Part shown: positions 16,923 through 23,649 of the stretch, piece after piece | Layout: the number at the start of each line of letters is the position of its first letter | How positions within the stretch are numbered: the stretch's first letter is position 1 | NCBI GenBank assembly: GCA_017962175.1 | Contig: JAGCVU010000193.1 | Location: 1-41,890, forward strand | Direction: 5' to 3' | From: Bacteroidales bacterium | Lineage (GTDB): Bacteria; Bacteroidota; Bacteroidia; Bacteroidales; UBA3824 | DNA length: 41,890 bases | Notes under the pieces: model-generated | What the model saw: the letters and a program-made list of their open reading frames with translations, nothing else | The model's database searches: none | Told to the model about the DNA's origin: nothing | Position numbers and translations under genes: made by a program

Positions 16923-19259
16923 ATGACACTGATTCAAAACATAAAATATACAATAGCAATAGTAGCAATCACCTTTATTGCATTACTTGCAACGCCACGT
17001 AATTTATTAGCAATCAACGACAACGACGATGGCATAATACTTATACTCACCTCCTACTCCGAAGACCAAAGACGTATCAACGCATTTGTGTCAGACATCA
17101 CAAATCGACTTACAAACTCCGGTCTGGCTTACAAAATCTCAATCGAGAAACTCGGCTACGGTCCGCTCATTGGTGTAAACTCGTGGCACAAAACAATGCA
17201 AAATGTTCTCGAAAAATACAATTACGATGAACTCAAAACAATTATCCTTGTAGGTCAGGAAGCATGGGCAGTGTACTTAAGTCTTCAAATTGAGCGCCCC
17301 GACGTGCCGTTTTACGGTGTATATGTTAGTCAAGACGGTGTAAAAATTCCCTCACACATCGACGACTTCAGTGCGTGGGTTCCCGAAAACATCAACACCA
17401 AGATGATTGCCGATTCGCGTGGTCGTGCCGGAGCTGTGATGAACCATTACGACTTTGTGAAAAACATCGACCTGATAAAAAATTGCTATCCAAGGGTAAA
17501 GAACATAGCTTTTCTGAGCGACAACACTTACGGCGGTGTATCGCTTCAAGCAAGTTTCATCAAAACAATGAACGAAAAGTATAAGGGAATCAACCCGATA
17601 CTATTAGACGGAAGGAAAAACACAATCGATGAAATAAAACAAAAAATCGAAGCCTTACCCAAAGATGCTGTATTGCTGCTCGGTTCGTGGCTTGTGGATT
17701 ATTCGGGCACATATTTTATCACAAAAGAATTCGACGTTCTTTTTGCCAAAGTGCCTGAACTTCCCATTTTTACCATCTCGGGACTTGGATTCAACGAGGG
17801 TTACGCCATTGGTGGATATGTTCCTAAATATCAAACTGATCCGGAATTTATTATCAACGATATCAAACGTTACTACACACACACCGACAACGGACGATCG
17901 TATAAATACAACGGCAACGAATACATATGTAACGAATCACTTCTCGAAAAATACAACCTCCACAAAACTGTATTTCCCGAAGGCACTGTATTCAACAATT
18001 CATACGACCTAAAAATGCAGAAGTATCAGAAAACCATTACTGTAAGCATAATAATAATAGTGGTACTCACTGCAATACTTTTGTTTATTCTCAATCTACT
18101 GCAACGCATTCGCAAACAAAACACCGCACTGATATCCAAGAGCAACGAATTAGCAAAAGCAAAGGAAGTTGCCGAAAAAAGCGACAAGCTAAAATCGGCT
18201 TTTCTTGCCAATATGAGCCACGAAATACGCACTCCGCTTAATGCAATAGTTGGTTTTTCAGAAATGTTGGTCAATGCCGAAGGCTCGCAACGCGAAGAGT
18301 ATACAAAAATCATTGCCAACAACTCTGAACTGCTGCTCAAACTCGTTGACGAAATTGTGAATTTCTCCAAAATAGAATCGGGATTGCTCGATTTCAAATA
18401 CACTAAGTTTAACATTTCGGAGTATTTTCGCGAAATGAAGCAATCTCTTAGCCTCAACAAACCCGAAAACGTTGACCTCATTTGCGAGATTCCTTATTAC
18501 AATTGCGAAATTGTATACGACCGTGAACGACTTTCGCAACTAATATCCAATCTGGTAAACAACGCTTTCAAATTCACCCCAAAAGGTCGTGTGGTAATGG
18601 GATTCAAAATAGAACAGAAAGGTATTGTGCTTTACGTTTCTGACACCGGAATAGGCATTGCCCGCGAAAATCAGCAGAGAATTTTCCAACGATTTGAAAA
18701 AGTTGACCCATTTGTACAAGGCGCAGGACTTGGACTCGCAGTATGCAAAGCCATTGCCGAAACTTCAGGAGGAAGCATCGATGTACAGTCAGAACTTGGC
18801 AGCGGAACGGTATTCAACGTGCATATTCCCTGTGAGGTAACTTTCTCAAAAGATAAAACCGAAGAAGAATACCCCGACCTCATACCCGAAACTATGGGCA
18901 ACCTGAGTGTAACACTCAAAATACTCTACGCCGAAGACAACGAAAGCAACTCTATGCTTGTAAAACACATACTCAGCGATTATCAAATTGTACACGTCAA
19001 CAATGGCAAACAAGCTGTAGAAGCAATGCGAAACGACTGGTTTGACCTTGTGCTGATGGACATCAAAATGCCAGAAATGGACGGTTTAGAAGCAGCCACT
19101 GCCATTCGTCAATTCGACAAATCTACTCCGATAATTGCACTTTCGGCATATGCTTACGACAGCGACAAACAGAAAGCTATTGCCGCCGGATGCAACGACT
19201 TTATCACCAAGCCTTTCTCAAAAACAAAATTATTTGTAGCAATCGAAAAACTAATGTAA
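16923..19259 (+). CDS. Hybrid sensor histidine kinase with periplasmic-binding-like sensor
   Basis: A 778-residue membrane kinase. Order: signal/TM (about 10-30), a periplasmic domain of about 340 residues, one TM (372-393), a short coiled linker, HisKA with phospho-accepting His433 (MSHEIRTPLN), HATPase (N-box NLVNNAFKF 543-551, G1 DTGIGIA 574-580, G2 GAGLGLA 600-606) and a receiver (667-778) with Asp713, acidic Glu671/Asp672, Ser741 and Lys763. All catalytic residues are present. The periplasmic part reads like an ABC-transporter substrate-binding (type 1 periplasmic) fold (ILILTSYSEDQRR, IILVGQEAW, AVLLLGSWLVDYSG, YAIGGYVPKY), so it probably senses a small ligand. No separate DNA-binding response regulator is adjacent; a sirtuin gene follows after 7 bp. 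Confidence 0.92.
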   Translation: MTLIQNIKYTIAIVAITFIALLATPRNLLAINDNDDGIILILTSYSEDQRRINAFVSDITNRLTNSGLAYKISIEKLGYGPLIGVNSWHKTMQNVLEKYNYDELKTIILVGQEAWAVYLSLQIERPDVPFYGVYVSQDGVKIPSHIDDFSAWVPENINTKMIADSRGRAGAVMNHYDFVKNIDLIKNCYPRVKNIAFLSDNTYGGVSLQASFIKTMNEKYKGINPILLDGRKNTIDEIKQKIEALPKDAVLLLGSWLVDYSGTYFITKEFDVLFAKVPELPIFTISGLGFNEGYAIGGYVPKYQTDPEFIINDIKRYYTHTDNGRSYKYNGNEYICNESLLEKYNLHKTVFPEGTVFNNSYDLKMQKYQKTITVSIIIIVVLTAILLFILNLLQRIRKQNTALISKSNELAKAKEVAEKSDKLKSAFLANMSHEIRTPLNAIVGFSEMLVNAEGSQREEYTKIIANNSELLLKLVDEIVNFSKIESGLLDFKYTKFNISEYFREMKQSLSLNKPENVDLICEIPYYNCEIVYDRERLSQLISNLVNNAFKFTPKGRVVMGFKIEQKGIVLYVSDTGIGIARENQQRIFQRFEKVDPFVQGAGLGLAVCKAIAETSGGSIDVQSELGSGTVFNVHIPCEVTFSKDKTEEEYPDLIPETMGNLSVTLKILYAEDNESNSMLVKHILSDYQIVHVNNGKQAVEAMRNDWFDLVLMDIKMPEMDGLEAATAIRQFDKSTPIIALSAYAYDSDKQKAIAAGCNDFITKPFSKTKLFVAIEKLM

Positions 19260-19266
19260 CTATATT

Positions 19267-20004
19267 ATGGACAACAAAGAACTTATCAAAAAGGCTGCCG
19301 ACCTTATCAGCCAATCAAAATATGCAATAGGATTCACCGGTGCAGGCATTTCGGTTGAAAGCGGAATACCTCCGTTTCGTGGCGAAGACGGACTTTGGAA
19401 CACCACCGACCCATCGATACTATCGCTAAGCCGTTTTTATCGCGACCCCGCCAAAGCTTGGATCGACATCAAAAAAGTGTTTTACGATTTTTTTGGACAA
19501 GCAAAACCAAACGCAGCTCACAAAGCATTGGCACAACTTGAACAAAAAGGTATATTAAAAGGTGTAATAACACAAAACATAGATAATCTCCATCAAGAAG
19601 CCGGCAATAGCAAAGTAATTGAGTATCACGGTACTTGCAGCAATATGGTTTGTATCAAATGTGGCAAAAAATACCGCAGTAGCGATGTAAAACTCAACAC
19701 ACTTCCGCCCAAATGCGAATGTGGAGGGGTTCTCAAACCCGACTTTGTATTTTTTGAAGAAGGAATACCATCTGAAGCCCAGTCAGAATCGCAAAAAATG
19801 ATCGACAAAGCCGACCTACTCATAATAATAGGCACCACTGGCGAAGTAATGCCGGCGGCATATCTTCCGCACATGGCTAAACGTCACGGAGCCAAAATTA
19901 TAGAAATCAATCCTCACTTCTCTGCCTTTACCAACTCCATCACCGACATATATTTAGGTATGAAAGCCGGAGAGGCAATGACAGCCATAATGAACAATCT
20001 ATAA
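19267..20004 (+). CDS. SIR2 family NAD-dependent protein deacylase
   Basis: A 245-residue sirtuin. NAD-binding motifs are GAGISVESGIPPFRG (25-39) and TQNIDNLHQEAG (102-113), the catalytic His is H121 (EYHGTC), and the zinc site is Cys129, Cys132, Cys150 and Cys152. GTTGEVMPAA (189-198) and EINPH (213-217) complete the Rossmann core. It removes acyl groups from lysines using NAD. The Tyr-x-x-Arg pair that marks succinyl/malonyl-specific (SIRT5-like) enzymes is not seen at the expected place (YDFFGQAKPNAAH), so ordinary deacetylation is more likely. It starts 7 bp after the sensor kinase gene and probably shares its transcript. Confidence 0.93.
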   Translation: MDNKELIKKAADLISQSKYAIGFTGAGISVESGIPPFRGEDGLWNTTDPSILSLSRFYRDPAKAWIDIKKVFYDFFGQAKPNAAHKALAQLEQKGILKGVITQNIDNLHQEAGNSKVIEYHGTCSNMVCIKCGKKYRSSDVKLNTLPPKCECGGVLKPDFVFFEEGIPSEAQSESQKMIDKADLLIIIGTTGEVMPAAYLPHMAKRHGAKIIEINPHFSAFTNSITDIYLGMKAGEAMTAIMNNL

Positions 20005-20014
20005 CACATAGCAT

Positions 20015-20052
20015 AAAAAAAGCGGCGGCCGCCAATTGAGACCGACCGCCGC
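20015..20052 (-). terminator. GC-rich terminator between the sirtuin and the Asp-rich gene
   Basis: GCGGCGG (20022-20028) pairs with CCGCCGC (20046-20052). On the minus strand it is followed by a T run (20020-20015), so it terminates the Asp-rich gene and may also stop the sirtuin transcript. Confidence 0.7.
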
Positions 20053-20072
20053 CGTACTATGAAACGAAATAA

Positions 20073-20600
20073 TCAATACTGATCGTCGTAATATCCGCCG
20101 CCGCTGCCTCCGTAGTTTTCATCATCAAGATACTTGTCGAGGCTGATGTCGTCGTCGTATTCGTTGGGAATGAAATTGTCTTGAAAATCGGCAAAATCAT
20201 CGTCGTAAAAATCATCATCTTCGTCCTCCTCGGTTTCATCGTCGTCAATAGCGTGACGGCCTTTGTTTCCGCGCTTGCCAGCCGACTTTTTTGATTTTTT
20301 GGGAGCGTCATCATCGTCGTCGTCGATAAAATTACCGTCCTCATCAAGCATACCGTCAAGGTCGCCAACAAACTTATCGATGTCGATATCAAGGTCGTCG
20401 TCGTCGAAATCCTTGTCAAAATCGTCATCGTATTTATCATCGGCATAGTCGTCGTCGTAATCGTTTACGTACTCTGAATCATCGTCATCATCATCGTACG
20501 ATTTTTTCTTGCAAGCGAAAGAACGCTGTTCGCAAGGCTCTCCTACCGCTGCCATAGGTTTAGAATTGTCGCAGTCGGCATAGTAATAATTTTTAAGCAT
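20073..20600 (-). CDS. Extremely Asp-rich acidic protein, function unknown
   Basis: A 175-residue protein with about 56 Asp and 10 Glu against about 18 Lys/Arg, giving a very low pI. Asp runs of five to six recur around residues 36-41, 56-60 and 93-98. A short basic island (KKSKKSAGKRGNKGR, 101-115) splits two acidic blocks, and the C-terminus is Gly/Tyr-rich (YGGSGGGYYDDQY). The N-terminus (LKNYYYADCDNSKPMAA) has two Cys and no signal peptide. Although low in complexity, the codons (GAT/GAC mixed), terminator and spacing support a real gene. It could bind calcium or other cations, or be a disordered DNA-mimic or chaperone; there is no homology evidence here for any of these. Confidence 0.7.
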   Translation of the reverse strand: MLKNYYYADCDNSKPMAAVGEPCEQRSFACKKKSYDDDDDDSEYVNDYDDDYADDKYDDDFDKDFDDDDLDIDIDKFVGDLDGMLDEDGNFIDDDDDDAPKKSKKSAGKRGNKGRHAIDDDETEEDEDDDFYDDDFADFQDNFIPNEYDDDISLDKYLDDENYGGSGGGYYDDQY

Positions 20601-20659
20601 AATTTTTTTGGCTTTATTATTTAATCTGTTGTCAATTGGTTACTTAAGGTTAGAAAGGA

Positions 20660-21133
20660 TTATTTTTTGACGCCCACAAGCACGCCGAGACATCCTTCAA
20701 GTTTAAACGAAGAACCGGCGTCAAACGGCACAATCTTAATCTTGACTTTCAAGTTCATATTGTGATCAGGTTTGAATTCATAAAAATTCAATCCGTTGAG
20801 CGGCAACATTGTGCCATCTTCAAGGGTAACAAACTTATCGTCGGTACCTTTGCCGAAGTTTTTAAACAATTCTGTTTTACCTTCGGTGATAGTTATCTCC
20901 TTGAAAAACATATCCATACCGCAAACATCGAGTTTGTAACTCTTGCCTGCTTGAAAAGCGAAATTGGCAGTTACCACTTCGCCCTCACTCAATATAAACG
21001 ACTGAACATTGCCATCAAGGATGTAGGGTTCAAGTTCGCTGTCCGAAATAGACTCGATATACTCGCCGCACTGCGCCATAACATTATATTGCCACAGCAA
21101 AACAGTCAGTATCAATATTGCTAATCTCTTCAT
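20660..21133 (-). CDS. Small secreted protein, function unknown
   Basis: A 157-residue protein with a signal peptide (MKRLAILILTVLLW, cleavage after VMAQ) and a beta-rich mature part of about 135 residues (CGEYIESISDSELEPYILDG at its start). Two Cys in the mature N-terminus and C-terminus (CGEY, EGCLG) may form a disulfide. The start at 21133 is preferred to the in-frame ATG at 21163, which overlaps the promoter -7 element. It lies 59 bp upstream of the Asp-rich gene in the same direction and may be co-transcribed. The fold is not recognised. Confidence 0.75.
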   Translation of the reverse strand: MKRLAILILTVLLWQYNVMAQCGEYIESISDSELEPYILDGNVQSFILSEGEVVTANFAFQAGKSYKLDVCGMDMFFKEITITEGKTELFKNFGKGTDDKFVTLEDGTMLPLNGLNFYEFKPDHNMNLKVKIKIVPFDAGSSFKLEGCLGVLVGVKK

Positions 21134-21160
21134 TTCAAGTATGTTATTACTATAAAGTTT

Positions 21161-21168
21161 CAAAATTA
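21161..21168 (-). promoter_or_regulatory. Candidate -7 element for the secreted protein gene
   Basis: TAATTTTG on the minus strand; predicted start near 21154, leader about 21 nt to 21133. It excludes the longer open frame. Confidence 0.45.
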
Positions 21169-21283
21169 TTCCTTTTTATTCCTTGGTTATCGATATTGCT
21201 GCAAGGTACAATACTTTTTTTCAAAAAACGCATACAAATAAAAAACGTTTCAGAAACAAGCAGTTTTAACATTAATTTTGCAA

Positions 21284-21298
21284 ACAAATATCATTTGT
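21284..21298. other. Short inverted repeat in a 284-bp intergenic region
   Basis: ACAAAT-ATC-ATTTGT is a perfect 6-bp-arm inverted repeat, possibly an operator. It lies just downstream of another TAnnTTTG-like element (TAATTTTG, 21273-21280, plus strand). The rest of 21134-21417 is AT-rich with homopolymer A/T runs and holds no convincing open frame. Confidence 0.3.
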
Positions 21299-21379
21299 AT
21301 TCAAAAACAAAAATAACGTTTTTTTTCAAAAAATGCAAGATAATTATTTTTTATGAGAGATTTTTTTCGCAAAATTGTT

Positions 21380-21387
21380 TAGTTTTG
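21380..21387 (+). promoter_or_regulatory. Candidate -7 element for the HEAT-like gene
   Basis: TAGTTTTG matches TAnnTTTG. Start near 21394, leader about 24 nt to the ATG at 21418. It rules out the long upstream open frame beginning at 21118. Confidence 0.5.
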
Positions 21388-21417
21388 CACTACCAAGTAA
21401 TTACAGAAAGAACTACT

Positions 21418-21951
21418 ATGAACAACGCAGAAAAAAAACTGTTTCTATCGAAACTGAAAACCGAAAACGACGAGCAACTGCTAAAGACTCTCGACTTTTT
21501 TAGAAACAACGGCGACACCGAAGTGTTGCCCGATGTATTGAGATTGTTGGAGTCTGACCGCTCAGAATCTGTAATCGAAACCGTGCTCACCCTTGTGGGC
21601 GACTTAAAAAACCACACTGCATCTGATATTGCGTTCGACTATATGTCACAAACAGGCAACGCCGATGCACGACGCAAAATGATAACTGCGCTGTGGCAAT
21701 CTGACGCCGATTTTTCGCACCGAGCCGACGAAATTGCCCAACTGATTTTGAACACCGATGATTTTGAAACAGCATTTGAAGTGCTTACTTTGTTTGAAAA
21801 CAACGCTTGCAACATTCAAAAAGATAAAGCCGCTACCCTTGTAACACTATTTGAACAAAAAGTAGAAACAGCAGGTGCCGGTTTTGAAGGAATATTCAAC
21901 GCCGCCAAACAACACCTTATTAATACTATCAATGGCGAAACGGAAGCTTAA
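21418..21951 (+). CDS. HEAT-repeat-like cytoplasmic protein
   Basis: A 177-residue all-helical protein (MNNAEKKLFLSKLKTENDEQ) with repeated helix pairs spaced about 35 residues (for example VLPDVLRLLESDRSESVIETVLTLV and RKMITALWQSDADF). These resemble HEAT/armadillo repeats, which mediate protein-protein contacts. There is no signal peptide or catalytic motif. The frame stays open 300 bp upstream, but that part is AT-rich, low in complexity and contains the promoter, so the start is 21418. Its stop codon overlaps the stop of the convergent CYTH gene (shared TTAA). The function is unknown. Confidence 0.78.
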   Translation: MNNAEKKLFLSKLKTENDEQLLKTLDFFRNNGDTEVLPDVLRLLESDRSESVIETVLTLVGDLKNHTASDIAFDYMSQTGNADARRKMITALWQSDADFSHRADEIAQLILNTDDFETAFEVLTLFENNACNIQKDKAATLVTLFEQKVETAGAGFEGIFNAAKQHLINTINGETEA

Positions 21952-22439
21952 TCAAGTTTTTTCTCATCGTCGGTCCACTCAGAAAAGGGACGTTTCGACA
22001 GATTTGAATTGAGAAATTTTGGATCGCCGGTTACCTCTTTGCCAAGAAAAGATGGTTTGTCGAACTGCTGATTTTCAAACGATAGTTCCACTTCGGCAAG
22101 TTGAAGACCTTCATTAGCGCCATAAAACTCGTCAATTTCAATCGTTTGTTCTTTATAATATACAATATAGCGTGTTTTTTCGATCAGGGATGGCTCGCAA
22201 ATGCGCAAAAGTTCATTCACCTCACTTGCCGGAATAGGATATTCCCATTCGTTGCGAGTAACGTTAGTATCTGATATAGTGCTTTTTACGGTAATAAAAC
22301 CGCGGTCGCCTTTAAGCCTTACGCGAACCGATTTTTGAGGATTAGAAAAAATATAACCTTGCACAATATAGGTGCTACTGGTGGCAAGATGTTTAAACTC
22401 GCCGTTTACGATGTATTTGCGTTCTATTTCGTATGCCAT
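21948..22439 (-). CDS. CYTH-domain (triphosphate tunnel) protein
   Basis: A 163-residue protein beginning MAYEIERKYIVNGEF: the ExExK signature (EIERK, residues 4-8) of CYTH/TTM enzymes. It is followed by the tunnel strands YIVQGYIF, SVRVRLKGDRGFITVK, NEWEYPIP, KTRYIVYYKEQTIEIDEFYG, GLQLAEVELSF and GDPKFLNSNLSKRPF. Small bacterial members act on inorganic triphosphate or related compounds; others are thiamine triphosphatases or class IV adenylate cyclases. An upstream in-frame ATG at 22520 adds an unlikely 27-residue leader, so 22439 was chosen. The VTC polymerase at 682-1452 shares this fold, so this window carries two tunnel-fold proteins that handle phosphate chains. Confidence 0.88.
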   Translation of the reverse strand: MAYEIERKYIVNGEFKHLATSSTYIVQGYIFSNPQKSVRVRLKGDRGFITVKSTISDTNVTRNEWEYPIPASEVNELLRICEPSLIEKTRYIVYYKEQTIEIDEFYGANEGLQLAEVELSFENQQFDKPSFLGKEVTGDPKFLNSNLSKRPFSEWTDDEKKLD

Positions 22440-22506
22440 TTTTTTAACTATTATCTGACGCAAATTACAAAAATTTTTGTCTAAATGCAAATATTTTGGA
22501 CGTTTT

Positions 22507-22538
22507 TTTGTAGAAAACAAATAATATTAGTAACTTTG
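22507..22538 (+). promoter_or_regulatory. Promoter of the parA operon
   Basis: TTTG (22507-22510), a 20-nt spacer and TAACTTTG (22531-22538) match the Bacteroidota consensus exactly. The start near 22545 leaves a leader of about 16 nt. Confidence 0.75.
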
Positions 22539-22560
22539 GCTTACAATTTAAATTGAAGAT

Positions 22561-23316
22561 ATGAGCATAACAATAGCGATAAGCAACCACAAGGGCGGTG
22601 TAGGTAAAACCACATCCACCGTTAACATAGGCGCAGGACTTGCTATGGAAGGCAAGAAAGTGCTTCTTATTGATATGGACCCTCAGGCCAACTTAACACA
22701 AAGTTACGGCATTACAAAGTCGGAAGTGTCGATATACGAAGTACTTACCGGCGAAGCAGAGCCTATACCAGTAACTGTTTTTGAAAATTTAGACGTGCTG
22801 CCGTCAACTCTAGACCTTTCGGGAGCCGAAATGGAATTGAGCAACGAGGCAGGTCGTGAATATATTCTTCGCGAAGCTATAGCTTCGGTATCGTCAAAAT
22901 ACGATTATGTGTTGATAGACTGTCCGCCTTCATTGGGACTACTTACCATCAATGCTCTTACCGCTGCCGACGAGGTGTACATACCTTTGCAGGCGCACTA
23001 TCTTGCCATCAAGGGTCTTACTAAAATCGTAGAAGTAATAGGCAAGGTACAAAAACGTCTCAACAAAAACGTGCAAATTACCGGTGTGTTTGTAACTCAG
23101 TTTGACAAACGCAAGGTGCTTCATCGCGATGTAGTGGAAACCATCTACACATATTTTCAAGAAAAATTGTTCAACACCCGCATACGCGACAACATTGCAC
23201 TTGCCGAAGCACCAAGCCAAGGTCTCGACATTTTCCGCTACGACCCGGAATGTAAAGGTGCTGAAGACTACCGCTCACTATGCAAAGAGATAATCGAACG
23301 TCACTCCAATCAATAA
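22561..23316 (+). CDS. ParA family ATPase (orphan)
   Basis: A 251-residue ParA/Soj-type P-loop ATPase with the deviant Walker A HKGGVGKTT (10-18, signature Lys11), LLIDMDPQANLTQ (Walker A prime) and YVLIDCPPSLGLLTINAL (Walker B). It also has the ParA-type PLQAHYLAIKGLTKI and NIALAEAPSQG segments. Such proteins form dynamic gradients on the nucleoid and position DNA or large protein cargoes. There is no ParB gene beside it; the next gene, 12 bp downstream, is a small protein with a ParB-like N-terminal motif. This arrangement fits a cargo-positioning ATPase rather than the chromosome partition locus. It lacks the N-terminal DNA-binding extension of plasmid ParA type Ia. Confidence 0.92.
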   Translation: MSITIAISNHKGGVGKTTSTVNIGAGLAMEGKKVLLIDMDPQANLTQSYGITKSEVSIYEVLTGEAEPIPVTVFENLDVLPSTLDLSGAEMELSNEAGREYILREAIASVSSKYDYVLIDCPPSLGLLTINALTAADEVYIPLQAHYLAIKGLTKIVEVIGKVQKRLNKNVQITGVFVTQFDKRKVLHRDVVETIYTYFQEKLFNTRIRDNIALAEAPSQGLDIFRYDPECKGAEDYRSLCKEIIERHSNQ

Positions 23317-23328
23317 CACCGTACTGAT

Positions 23329-23646
23329 ATGGCCAAGTTAAAGAAAAACTTCAAAGGCGGGCTCGACAGCCTGATAGAATCGTCGCTCGGCATCACAAAA
23401 GAGGATGTTGAGAAAAGCCGTATGGAACGGGAACAACAAAAAAACGCCGAAGCTAATGCTGCTGAAGGCGTTGTAACTGTGGTAGATACCAAAGAGATAG
23501 AATACCTTAAAAACAAGATTGCAGATCTCAAAAGCGAACTATATCTTTGGCGCACAGGCATAATCACAGTGGAGAGTTTCAACGAAACACTTAAAAAACA
23601 CGGACTTGTATACAACGACAAGACCAACGAATTTGAGGAGGCTTAA
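23329..23646 (+). CDS. Small ParA-partner candidate with ParB-like N-terminal motif
   Basis: A 105-residue protein that starts MAKLKKNFKGGLDSLIESSLG. The KGGLDSLI at residues 9-16 closely resembles the N-terminal ParA-interacting peptide of ParB/Spo0J proteins (consensus GLGRGLDALI). The rest is a charged region (22-45), a short segment VVTVVDT, then a predicted helix or coiled coil (55-72, EIEYLKNKIADLKSELYLW) and a C-terminal helix. There is no HTH or CTP-binding ParB core. It is in one operon with parA. Known non-ParB partners of ParA-like ATPases (for example McdB, or the TlpT partner of PpfA) use similar basic N-terminal peptides. A cargo adaptor or ATPase activator is therefore a reasonable inference. 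Confidence 0.72.
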   Translation: MAKLKKNFKGGLDSLIESSLGITKEDVEKSRMEREQQKNAEANAAEGVVTVVDTKEIEYLKNKIADLKSELYLWRTGIITVESFNETLKKHGLVYNDKTNEFEEA

Positions 23647-23649
23647 CGC

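Noticed and set aside
20057..20446. A Thr/Met-rich open frame overlapping the Asp-rich gene
   Set aside because: It is the shifted frame of repeated GAT/GAC codons; the Asp frame has the better start, a terminator and a sensible N-terminus.
21118..21417. Long upstream extension of the HEAT-like protein
   Set aside because: It is AT-rich and Phe/Lys/Ile-biased, and it contains the TAGTTTTG promoter element, so it is not translated as part of the gene.
22561..23646. Conjugative-element ParA/TraB-like pair or chromosomal parAB locus
   Set aside because: No tra, mob or integrase genes flank it, no ParB core follows, and I noticed no parS-like palindrome near it.
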